Shown here piece by piece: positions 11,301 through 21,100 of a stretch of DNA of 64,000 bases (position 1 is its first letter; every line of letters starts with the position of its first letter). The notes beneath the pieces were generated by a model. It ran no database searches and was not told where the DNA came from. It was given only the letters and a program-made list of their open reading frames with translations. The stretch is taken from positions 17,574,365-17,638,364 of the forward strand of contig NC_133481.1 of the NCBI RefSeq assembly GCF_025370935.1. Reading direction: 5' to 3'. The DNA is from Choristoneura fumiferana (lineage: Eukaryota; Arthropoda; Insecta; Lepidoptera; Tortricidae). The position numbers were made by a program, and so were the translations under genes.

Positions 11301-13743
11301 TTGAAGCCCACCCACATAATTATAATTTCATTTTTAAGCCTTTTACATTTAAAACTTTGCATTTACAACATTATTGACTCAATGCACTTATTTCAAGTAA
11401 AATATAAACACTTAGATACCTACTTTACAATAAAACTAAATTATCACAAGGTATTTGTAATAAAACTTAATTTATTTTTTTAGAATGGCTAACCGCAAGA
11501 AAAAACAATCAAGAGAAGAAGTCCTCGAAAAGAATAGTACATTGTGTCTTAAGGGCGATAAACAAGGAATTACGAACGAGAGTCTATTAGAAGCCCGAAG
11601 TCGAAGACTGAGCTTTAGTTAGTCGATGTTCGTAATTCTAGTACCGCCCGTGCGACATACAATGTTTTTCATCACATTTGCGAGTAAAATTGTATATTTG
11701 TAAAAGAAAAACTAATATTTTTTTAAAAATTGCCGATACCGCGCTCTTAACAGCGCCGGCCTCCGCGCCGCCCTCCCCCAGCCTGACCATGTGCCCGACG
11801 TGCGCGCGCCGCGCTCCTGCACGCCAGCACGACCAGCACGCTATGCAGTATCACACTCATCTACCGACCTTGGGCTTCATGACAAGAAAATTAGTACCGG
11901 CAATGACTCATTTACCGACCACGGGTTTCATGACAAGCACATTAAGGTCGAGGGTTTTATTTGGGGGGTTGCAACCATGGTAACCTGCATGTTACGACAC
12001 TGTTTAAGAGTAAGTGTGATAAAAAAAAAATGCTGAGCGAGAGAGGAAAAAAAGAATAATGAATGACCCAGGGCGGGCTGCTGAATTACGGAGAAAAGAA
12101 AGGGAACGATATCACCGTAAGAAAGCCGAAGGTAAGATTTTACCCCTGAGCAGCATGCAACCTCGTGAGCGAAGAAGACTACAAAAAAGAAATAGTGAGT
12201 GATTAAAATATTGCGATAAGTGTAGCTGTCAAATGTGATCATATCTTTCTTAAGTTGTTATTATATCCAAGACTGTTAAACTGAATCGTATAATTGTAGT
12301 ATTCTGGTAGCTAGATTTAAGTACTGTGGTACATAGTTCCTTGAAACTTGATCTAATTGTGTCTGTAGCATTTAGTATTTATTACGAGTAAACATATATT
12401 TTTGTTTTACTAGACTCGAAGTCAAAGATCTAAACTATCGCCAGATTTAAATAAAAGACATAGAAGTACAAACATAAAAAGTGAAATCATAGAAGACATA
12501 ATTAGATCAAGTGCAATTCCGATAGGATTCTGACTGGTGTTCACGATTGTTATTCAATGTGAATTGTATTTTGCTTGTTTGATTTACTGTGTTACATATG
12601 TGTAGTTCCTTGAAAATGGAACTTGTTATATCCGTAGGATTAAGTATTGTTGATTTTCTTACTGTTTGACTTGAAGAGTCGAAGATCTCAACGGTCGATT
12701 GTTAAAAGACTTTCATTGCAATTATATTTTCATCACACTTGCTCGTAAACAGTGTCGAAACATGCTGACTACTTTGGTTGCAACCCCCCAAATAAAACCC
12801 TCGACCTTAATGTGCTTGTCATGAAACCCGTGATCGGTAAATGAGTCATTGCGCGTACAAATTTTCTTGTCATGAAGCCCAAGGTCGGTAAATGAGTCAA
12901 TGTGCGTACTGATGCTGCTGCGCGCGCTGCTGCAGGACCACATGCATACGCGGCTCAGGCACATGCTGAGGTAGGGGGGGGGGGGGCTGCCTAAGGTATC
13001 GCCAATATTTGGAATAATTATATTTTTTCTTTTAGAAATATAAAATTTTACTGGCAAATGTGATGAAAAACATTGTATGTCGCACAGGCGGTACTAGAAT
13101 TACGAACATCGACTCATTAAAGCCCTCAGTCTTCGACTTCGGGCTTCTAATAGACTCTCGTTCGTAACTCCTTATTTACCGCCCTTAAGACACAGTGTAC
13201 TATTTTGTTACTACGAGTTAAACATTGTATTTTCGTAGAGATTTTGGTACAATTAAAACGATTAATAAAACATTTATTTTCTTTTTATATCCAGCAGACA
13301 ATTTGATCAAGAAAAATATTTTTTACCTTGAATTAGCACAAGTATCTAATTTTGGTGTAGATGTGCAATTTTGGTGGCCAATATATCTAATTTTGGTGGG
13401 TACAAGCAATTTTGGTGGTAATCAAATTACTAAAATCATAATATCTCCAAAACTACTATGTATAATAAAGGGCCTTTACGACACAATATTTATTATGACT
13501 TGTAACGTATTTTTGATATATCATTTTGACTCGGACAACAAAAATAAAAAAAGCCACCAAAATTAGGTAAATTTCATGCTTGTTGAAATTCACCCACTTA
13601 CCAAACACATTAGCCTGTGGTGGGTATTCATCGGAAGCCAAATCCAGGAGAGAGAGAACAGTCAGAGCGAGCTGCAGGAACTTTACAACTGGCCCTACTG
13701 CCTTCACCTCAGCCACCGATATGACGAAGTCCAACCAGTTCAT
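8345..13743 (-). CDS. GMC oxidoreductase, array gene 2 (601 aa, 3 coding exons)
   Basis: Exons are 13743-13602, 10215-10082 and 9874-8345 (stop TAA). Phases match gene 1: the first intron splits an Asp codon and the second lies between codons. The N-terminus has a hydrophobic helix around residues 18-35 and then a conserved YPPQANVF before the FAD domain. FAD motif GAGSAG, an acidic residue in LLLEAGGDPP, GMC signature 1 (RGKMLGGSSG), signature 2 (SAGAINSPQ) and catalytic His536 and Asn578 are all present. It keeps the family-typical EAGGDPP after the first beta-alpha-beta unit, where the two neighbours have EYGQDPP and EYGENPP. Intron 1 is about 3.4 kb and packed with mobile DNA; intron 2 is 207 bp. 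The ATG lies one base after a good 3' splice site (TTTCCAG then T), suggesting an upstream noncoding exon. An AATAAA overlaps the last codons. Confidence 0.94.
8350..8355 (-). terminator. AATAAA overlapping the stop region of GMC gene 2
   Basis: The last codons GGA ATA AAT TAA contain AATAAA. No other canonical signal was seen within about 60 bases downstream. It could act as a very proximal poly(A) signal, but more probably it is a by-product of codon use. Confidence 0.15.
10242..10425. repeat. Palindromic MITE in GMC gene 2 intron 1
   Basis: Arms read TTGCGTTTCTACCAGAG...TTCATGAACCAATAG and the inverse CTATTGGTTCATGAAC...CTCTGGTGAAAACGC, about 65 bp each, around a short centre. A related shortened copy lies at 53714-53806 and a half copy near 54292-54352. 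It begins about 25 bp upstream of exon 2. Confidence 0.7.
10719..11297 (+). repeat. Left block of spaced AATTTTGGTGG motifs
   Basis: AATTTTGGTG-type motifs start at 10719, 10917, 11076, 11107, 11263 and 11277, most preceded alternately by CT or GC. They pair with the block at 13348-13418 and one inverted motif at 13553-13566. The arrangement resembles subterminal transposase-binding repeats, which is an inference. Confidence 0.6.
11485..11622 (+). CDS. Small basic ORF (45 aa) in transposon-like DNA, hypothetical
   Basis: ATG to TAG, 45 codons, beginning MANRKKKQSREEVLEK. It directly follows a TTATTTTTTTAG acceptor-like sequence and enters the left arm of the inverted repeat at 11533. The N-terminus is strongly basic. 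No family was recognised. It may be the degraded start of an element-encoded protein; chance is possible. Confidence 0.25.
   Translation: MANRKKKQSREEVLEKNSTLCLKGDKQGITNESLLEARSRRLSFS
11533..13206. mobile_element. Long imperfect inverted repeat, arms about 490 bp
   Basis: The left arm 11533-12024 reappears inverted at 12727-13206. Shared landmarks are the AGTACA(T/C)TGTGTCTTAAGGGCG start, ACGAACGAGAGTCTATTAG, CCCGAAGTCGAAGACTGAG, GACATACAATGTTTTTCATC, two tandem CATGACAAG units per arm, and TTTTATTTGGGGGGTTGCAACC. The loop (12025-12726) holds two diverged direct repeats near 12310-12450 and 12590-12690. No transposase was recognised, so it is a non-autonomous or decayed element. Confidence 0.7.
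12059..12202 (+). CDS. Small Arg/Lys-rich ORF (47 aa) in the inverted-repeat loop
   Basis: ATG to TGA, 47 codons. It contains AAELRRKERERYHRKKAEGK and then MQPRERRRLQKRNSE. This charged helical pattern (RRKERERYxRKKAEGK, then a P-R-E-R-R run) resembles N-terminal segments of many repeat-encoded arthropod proteins of unknown function; the resemblance is from memory. No acceptable exon continues it. Possibly a relic of the element's own protein. Confidence 0.3.
   Translation: MNDPGRAAELRRKERERYHRKKAEGKILPLSSMQPRERRRLQKRNSE
13348..13566. repeat. Right block of AATTTTGGTGG motifs
   Basis: Four direct motifs start at 13348, 13367, 13389 and 13408 (prefix order CT, GC, CT, GC; spacing 19, 22, 19). 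One inverted copy, CCACCAAAATTAG, ends at 13566, only 35 bases from the exon 1 splice donor of GMC gene 2. Confidence 0.6.
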
Positions 13744-14830
13744 ACTGGAAACATTTCAATTTTTAATTTATCATTTCTTTTGTTCTTTTCAATCATCCTT
13801 AAATGAACCTCACTGAACGTATAGGTAGTGCTATCCTAATAATTTCACAATGTAACTTTTTTAGCCTGGAGTTGTACTTCTGGGCATCCAAGCTGGGCTC
13901 AACACCATGTCCTCTAGTTATCCCAAATCTAAGTTATATTTGGCTTGTTATTAAGAAACGCGTACAGATCATTTTACCATCGCCATCCATCTTATGGTAT
14001 TCGGTCCGTGGCAATCTTGGTCTGTCAGTGAGGATCCATGCGGCTAACAATAATAATATGTTTAAATTAATCGATCGAGCGAAGCGTCTCTGTTTCAGCT
14101 TGGACAAATCTACCCTCGTATGTCTGTGTAGATGCCCGGCCTCTTTTCTCAGGCCACATTTCTCAACAGATTCTCATGAAATTTAGTGAGCAGGCTCGAT
14201 AATCATATGGATTATTTGGCAATTCAGTTCTTTGAAAATTTTCAAACCGTTTACCTGTACATCTGAGTACTATTCAAAATGGAATCAAATGCAGAACAAA
14301 TAGTGACTTATAATCTTAAATTATAATAAAACTCACCCATGCTTGATTTAATTTACTCATGAAGCATTAAATTATAAATCTTTGCTCCATTTAGTTTCAA
14401 ATTAGAAACGATAATAAAATCTTTATAAAAAAAGGTACAATCAGTCTCTGTTAAATCCATTTTTTTACTAATTTTTCAATTTTTTTAAGTAGCTAAAGTA
14501 TAATATAAAAACCCTCTCATTCTGTGAGGATGCCTGTGCCCAGCAGTGAAATGTAAGTAGGTATATAGGCTTGGATGAAGTATAATTAAATGTAACTAAT
14601 TTTATACTTTTACCTCATGCCACTGAAACGTTTCTTGTAGTAAGTATCTCATTTTGTTGTTGTTGTTTTTATATGTATAGCTTTTATGCTACGTTCTTAT
14701 GTATGTGGTATGTTGAGGTTTCAAAATTTGCAAAAGCATTTTTTGACCACATCCCGATATCCGATTGAGCTGAAATTTGGCATGCTTATGTGAGTCTAGT
14801 GATAATACAATAATCTGGTAGTGAAATTCT

Positions 14831-15021
14831 GTGCCCTTAGTGTAAGTTATCGGTTACAAAATACGTCTCGATCGCGTTCGCGTTAAAATCTCAATTTGTA
14901 TAAAAACACGAACATCGTAAACGTTCCGCTAGAGGCGCTGTTCGTGTTTCCATATAAATTGAGATTTTAACGCGAACGCGATCGATACGTATTTTGTAAC
15001 CGAAAACTTACACTAGGGGTA
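14831..15021. mobile_element. Palindromic MITE (GTACCCCTAGTGTAAG family)
   Basis: Near-perfect palindrome. The left arm runs from GTGCCCTTAGTGTAAG through ACGTCTCGATCGCGTTCGCG to CACGAACATCG, and the right arm is its inverse ending CTTACACTAGGGGTAC. A second copy is at 31842-32033 and a half copy at 1-55. Confidence 0.8.
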
Positions 15022-15321
15022 CTGGTGGTCTTGCCATAGGTGTGGCATCTACTTGAAACTTGGTACGGATATGTACTTTGGATGACAGTGCAAGGACACT
15101 CCAATTCGCATCCTTATTGGTGCAAAATTGTGTGCAAAAAAAATAACAGTTTTACATTTTATGATTGATTACATTTAATTACTCAGGTATTGAAATGTGT
15201 CGAATTGTTGTGACGTGGCTTCGACGTGCCCAAAGAGTATTAGTGACGGTCAAAGAGTATAAGTACCTAATATGTGACGGTGACTTGGCATGGTGACCAC
15301 AGAATATAAAGATCCCATCCC

Positions 15322-15543
15322 TACTTCCCTACTATATAATATTATAAATGCGAAAGTAACTCTGTCTGTCTGTCTGTCTGTTACGCTTTCACGTCGAAAC
15401 CACTGAACCGATTTTGATGAAATTTGGTATATAGATATTTTGAACCCCAAGGATCAACATAGGATACCTTTTATTCCGGTAGAGGGCGCCACCGCGCGAT
15501 AACCTAGATCCGCGCGGACGAAGTCGCGGGCTTAAGCTAGTAA
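15322..15543 (-). repeat. CTAGT-type repeat fused to (CTGT)n
   Basis: Contains TAATATTATAAATGCGAAAG, (CTGT)4, the ACCGATTTTGATGAAATTTGG box and CGCGCGGACGAAGTCGCGGG followed by CTTAAGCTAGT. Same box order as other CTAGT-terminated elements in this window. Confidence 0.55.
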
Positions 15544-16071
15544 AAACATAAATGTGAAATGAGAGCCAAGTTCAATATTATAATATTGATTGTTAGAAAC
15601 ATGTCGAGCTAAACTCGGTTTAAGATATGAGTTATCCGTTACAATATCATTTAATATGAGTGAGTCTCACGGTAGTTTCATGTTCAAGATATTTTAAGTT
15701 GTTATAAAATATTTTATATCGTTATAAATAAGTGTTCACGGAATATTTAGTTTATTTAAAATCCGATAGATGTCACTGGGATCGAATTAGATGGCGCTAT
15801 CGTTTGGTTGCCTCAGATCCTATAAAAGGAAGAAGTTGTTTTTTGTTCAATATACTTTGCTACGAATGTAAACTGTATATAGTTTCATTTCACGAACCCT
15901 ATAGTGGACCTCTTCTTTTTGGATTGTACGGGCATTGTACATAAGTTTCAGGACTAACCAATGAACTTGGGACCCATTTAGATCTCACTTCTTTTGTCGT
16001 TAAGTCAACAATGAAGGCATATATTATAATATAATATTGAACTTGGCTCGCATTTCACATTTATGTTTTTA
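15541..16071. mobile_element. 531-bp element with about 45-bp terminal inverted repeats
   Basis: The left end TAAAAACATAAATGTGAAAT and following AAGTTCAATATTATAATATT are inverted at the right end. The interior contains a strong TATA-like CCTATAAAAGGAAG near 15820 and AGATGGCGCTAT just before it, features often seen in LTRs. A shortened relative is at about 2515-2730. It may be a MITE or an LTR remnant trapped between inverted copies. Confidence 0.55.
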
Positions 16072-16285
16072 TGGGATATCATTACTTTTTGTACAGATAT
16101 AATTTAATTTAAAAATTATAATAAAATTATAAAAATTTACTAGTTTCTGATTTATTCCTTTGTATTCGTCTAAATACCTATCTGGATTCCAAATTTGAAC
16201 TTTCTAGGTTATCTGGAACTGGGTAAGAGTTTTGAGCTATAGGTGAGTCAGTGATAAAAATGACGATTTTTGGATGTGAATATCT

Positions 16286-16327
16286 AGAAAGAAAGAAAGA
16301 AAGAAAAGAAAGAAAAGAAAGAAAAAG
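16286..16327 (+). repeat. (AAAG)n microsatellite
   Basis: Imperfect AAAG/AAAAG run of about 40 bases. Confidence 0.9.
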
Positions 16328-16788
16328 TTTAATCGACAAACTTGTAGGTAGCATACATCAGGTAGGTACTTATAATTAATGTTTAATTAAGGTCTACTTA
16401 AAGCTAGCCGAAAGGGCTGGCAGCTCAGCAATGCTGAGGTACGGAACCACAGCGCTGATTTTCAGCTGCAGCCAAATAGGGAAAAAAAATAATGAAAATA
16501 TGTTATACATATATGTTGTACCTTATGGCCGTCTGACGGAGATTCTAAATAACCGTTTGAGGTGTGTTTATCAAATTTGGAGCACATATGTATCTCACAA
16601 GTCTCAACAAATGAGCCAAATTTGACATGTTTATGTGAAATAGTTTTTAAGTTACGAGGGGGTCAAAAGGGGCTCCAAATGGTTCGGGTAAAATTACACA
16701 CGATGCTGCTCGCCAGTTCTGTTAGCTTGAACTTGGCTTGCTACCGCGTGTCTAGATACTACTGATCTTTCAATGATATCATAGATAT

Positions 16789-16887
16789 GGGTGACACTAT
16801 TTACCGTCCCGGATAATACCGACATGGAAATACCGACCCGATATTTCATGTACACGCTCATAAAAACTCGAGTAAATAGTGTCATCC
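16789..16887. mobile_element. Short MITE, about 99 bp
   Basis: Terminal inverted repeat GGGTGACACTATTTAC at the left and GTAAATAGTGTCATCC at the right (one mismatch). No ORF. Confidence 0.6.
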
Positions 16888-17260
16888 TTATAGGCCATAT
16901 TATATAAAAAAGGTCAGATAATGTCATTAGCGCGCAGAAAATGAAGGAAATAATTTTCTACTAGTTTGAAGTCGTGGCCTCAGCACAGTTTATTGATACG
17001 AACTCCGCAAAAAACGCCTGATTTAATCAAAAAGCAATAGTGACTCAATGATAATACGAATTCGTAAAATTATTATTAAGTAGGTATTGCTACCGGTTCG
17101 GAAGTTATTACTTACCTACTTTTTTCGAATAGAAACTACATGCTCGTAGTTCGTATAATCGCTGAGATTTCAATGTATGGATGCGCACGAGCATGTGAGT
17201 ATTTCCAACGACAGTGGTTTCCGTATCTACTGTTTAGTACAGTCGAGTTCATAAACTTGT

Positions 17261-17350
17261 GAACAAAAATTTGATCAAAAATATCTGAACACGCTTCTAC
17301 GCCGTTAACAACAGAGTCGTGTTTAGATATTTTTGATCAAATTTTTGCTT
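17261..17350. repeat. Fold-back repeat
   Basis: AAAAATTTGATCAAAAATAT, then CTGAACACG, is inverted as CGTGTTTAGATATTTTTGATC...TTTTTG across a roughly 30-base centre. Confidence 0.55.
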
Positions 17351-17962
17351 ACGTCATATTAGAACAGTCGTGTAAAATTGACAGAAGGCTACAGAGACGA
17401 GGTAGCATCAGCCAAATATGTGGTCTACCACTACCACCCTAAAGTAAAGTTGATAGTCATAAAGCAATAATGTTAATAGACGTGTCTGTCATATTCATTT
17501 AATAGGAACTTGTTTAAAAATTTATAGACCACTGTAAAAATATATTTGACTTCGACTGTACAAACAGGGACTTCTGACATTTCCTATTCCGTGGTGGTAC
17601 AGAAGTAGTGTCCGCATTTTAGGTAAAAGGGTAGGTAAAAACTAAGGAAGAAGGGGTAGAGGAAGGCATAGGGTGTGAGAAGGTAAAAGGTACTTCTAGG
17701 AACGAAGCCAAGCGAACGCCGCCCAGTTCCAGTTTAGTATAAAAATATTTTATTACCTACTAAATTTGCTTGAGATTCATAATTTCATGACCCTATTTAT
17801 TTAAATAATTGATTGTGGCCGTGCAGATTAGAATAAATCGATTTAACTTTTATTCAACTCTCAGCGATTTTGCACTCATTCACTTTTTTGAAATCTTACA
17901 GGCTTCCTGTGAAATGTTGATGACATTATAAATGAAATTCAACTGGTTGAAATCAAGTTTTG

Positions 17963-17968
17963 TTTATT
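17963..17968 (-). terminator. Candidate poly(A) signal of GMC gene 3
   Basis: AATAAA on the minus strand, about 160 bases downstream of the stop codon of the third oxidoreductase gene, in AT-rich sequence. Position and sequence fit a cleavage/polyadenylation signal, but AT-rich DNA gives such hexamers by chance. Confidence 0.35.
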
Positions 17969-18128
17969 AAAATATCTATAAATAAAAATAAATAAAATTA
18001 GGTACAAATATTTATCAAAGAAAAAATGCCTAACCTATTTGTACTGGTCTTCACTTTTACTCAAACATTTAGATTTGAAGATATACCTTTATACCTTTAG
18101 CATTTTCCGAATTAGAAAATTTCTCAAA

Positions 18129-21100
18129 TTATAGTGCATCATGCGATCTTTTAATCATGTCAGCCAACTTTTCCCCTATCATTATGCAAGGTGCGTTAGT
18201 GTTACCGCTAGTGATATGTGGCATGACACTCGCGTCTCCTATCCTTAATCCATCGATGCCCCACACTCTTAGTTCAGCATCCACTACACTCTTACCCTTA
18301 AAACCAATAGCACATGTACCAACCGGATGCCACAATGTTGTAGCAATATTCAAAACGTGGCACTTCCAATACTCATGAGTATTAAATTCTATATCAGCAC
18401 ACTGTGGTATTTTTAAATCGGTAATCTCTGAATTCACACTTTGCAAATATTCGCTATTGATAACACTAATATAGTCTTCTATGCTTCGCGCATGTTTATC
18501 CAAATCCTCATCATCCGAATAATATTTGGCAAATATCTTAGGACCGTGTTCGGGGTTTTTACTCTTAAGCTCTACGTAACCACTGGATTTCGGATGCAGC
18601 AAAGTTATCTGTGCCATGAGCGTCTCTTGCTTCTGGCCGGTTTCTGCAACAGCCGTGCATATTCTGTCGTCTAATCTGAAAACGTATGAACAAATCAAAG
18701 TGGACAGAAGTGTCGCCGCTGGGAACGGGAACGCTAAAGTTTGGTAATCTGGGTACGATTGGTTTTTCGAAAGAGCTACGTGACCCATTATACAAGGCGT
18801 AGGGAACGTATCGAGGTCAGTCAGCACTTTAATATTCTGAGGAGCAGTTTTGATGCCTTTTTTCCCTGTCAGGGTAACAGTCACCGTCGGATGGTCGTAC
18901 ATATTTCTACCGACTTGTGGTAAGTCTAGCAAAACTTTTATGCCTTTTTCAGTCAAATGGTCTTTTGGTCCAATGCCTGACAACATCAGCAGCTGAGGGG
19001 TGTTAATTGTACCGGCTGATAGGACCACTTCTTTGTTGGCGTAAAGATTGACTAATTTTTTATTATCAAGTTTAACTACCACACCTATAGCTCTCTTATT
19101 CTTGATTAAAACTTTCGTACAAAGAGCTTTCTTAAGAACGAACAAATTTTTTCTATCCTTGATGGGTCTGAGGAAAGCAACAGCAGTGCTTTGGCGTTTT
19201 TTGTCAGCAATCGTGTAAGGAGGCAAAGAATATCCAAGTTGCTCGTACCCATTGGTATCAGTGAGGATCTCATGTTTTTCACTAAAAGCATCGAGATATT
19301 TTCTGGTTTCTTTATCCCAAGTTGGTCTTGTGATTCCTAAAGGACCTTTAGTATTGTGCAATTCTGCTGAACCTGCTTTCAGGATTTCAGGACTACGATT
19401 ACCTTCACTCTTTTTGTAGTAGTATGTAACGTTGTTCCAATCCCAACCATGGGCTCCTTTATGTACCCATGTATCAAAGTCCGCCTTGTTGCCTCGTACG
19501 TAGTACAAGTAGTTGGCGCCACTGGACCCACCAAGCATCTTGCCTCGCGTCAAATGAATGTTCTTGGTCTTGTGAGCCTGACTGGAGTAGCCATCGTCTT
19601 CGGTGTAGTAGTTCCAATCAGCCATGGAGTAGTCCACGAACGGGTACAGACCGGGGATCTGGAAAGATGAATGTTTTGAATGGAACGGATAAATAGTAAG
19701 CATAGGAGTGACAACAATCTTCTAGGTAATGTATTTTTGCACGGTCTTCAGTTATTTACCCTGAATATTCAAGAGCTTTTATTGTATGTAACCAATTTAT
19801 GCCATTTGAATAATAAGTATTATAGCAAGTGACATTATAACAATGTAATTGACTTTATGTCATATAACAAAAGAAAGTCTAGAAAATAAGTTTAGTACGT
19901 TCATCATCACATCATCATTATATAAGCTATAGGACGTCCACTGGACATAGGCCTCCCCCATAGACCTCTAGTTGCTTCGGTTAGAACGTTCGGTTGAGTG
20001 AAATTGTAGATTTTTTTAACTTTTAGACCAAATATTGGGGGCCCTGTTGTGGGACAAAATATATTTAAAAAAACACATACTATATCAAATTTAGACGACC
20101 AGATGGCCTAGTGGTTAGAGAACCTGACTACGAAGCTTGAGGTCCCGGGTTCGATTCCCGTGTCGGGGCAGATAGTTGTATGAAAAATAAGAATGTTTAT
20201 TCTCGGGTCTTGGGTGTTTAATATGTATTTAAGTATGTGTCTATATCTATATAATTATATTTATCCGTTGCTTAGTACCCATAACACAAGCTTTGCTAAG
20301 CTTACTTTGGGACTACCTAGGTCAATTGGTGTGAATTGTCCCGTGATATTTATTTATTTATTATTTATTTAAATAAAAGGGCTTGTGAAAATCTCAATTT
20401 CTTGAGTGATCATACCCTACCTGCAGTATCTTAGCCTATACTCGTCCCGCTACAGGCACAAGCCTCCTCTCAGAATGAGAGGGCTCGGGCCACATACTGA
20501 AAATTATTTTCTTACCACAGACTCTACTGGTGGATTCTCGCCATATTCTATCAGAAGCACGTTCCAATTCGAGATCTCCGATAGTCTGTTGGCTAAAACG
20601 CACCCTGCCGAGCCAGCGCCGACCACGATGATGTCAAATTTCTGACCATCTGTGAAGGCAATACGGTATTTGACTATTTTGTATATTTTATAAATTAAAA
20701 CTACACAATGCCTGTTATCGAATAGAAAAACAATTTTTAAGCTACCTTTACAAATATAAAAGTTATAAAGGTTTGAAATTCAAGATTAGACAGAGAAAGA
20801 CATACTGGCATGTGACGTCAGACGCCAGTACCGCCATACTTGCTGCATAGAGAAAAGCGTTTGAGAAAGAAACAGGTATATAGATTTTTCAAAAAATCAC
20901 TATAAATCCAATTTTCAACCGATTTAAATTTTCTCTTCGATAAACACTATCTGTTTAACTATATTTTCATAATTATATTAAGATATGGCAAAATCAGACG
21001 TTGTCAAATACCGTATTCCGAATATACTTGAGAGAGAAACTTTTTTTACATATACTCCGACACACAAAAAAAATACATTGGAAGGAAAAAATATAAATTT

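Larger units (their letters stand above)
13744..18128. other. Spacer between GMC genes 2 and 3
   Basis: No gene seen apart from the elements listed separately. Upstream of GMC gene 2 there is no clear TATA box. The 17370-17960 part shows no recognisable structure. Confidence 0.5.

Noticed and set aside
20095..20170. tRNA-like sequence with A and B boxes
   Set aside because: It continues into a SINE body and recurs as dispersed copies; there is no cloverleaf 3' half, so not a tRNA gene. The same holds for the family B copies at 22530-22606 and 40008-40070.
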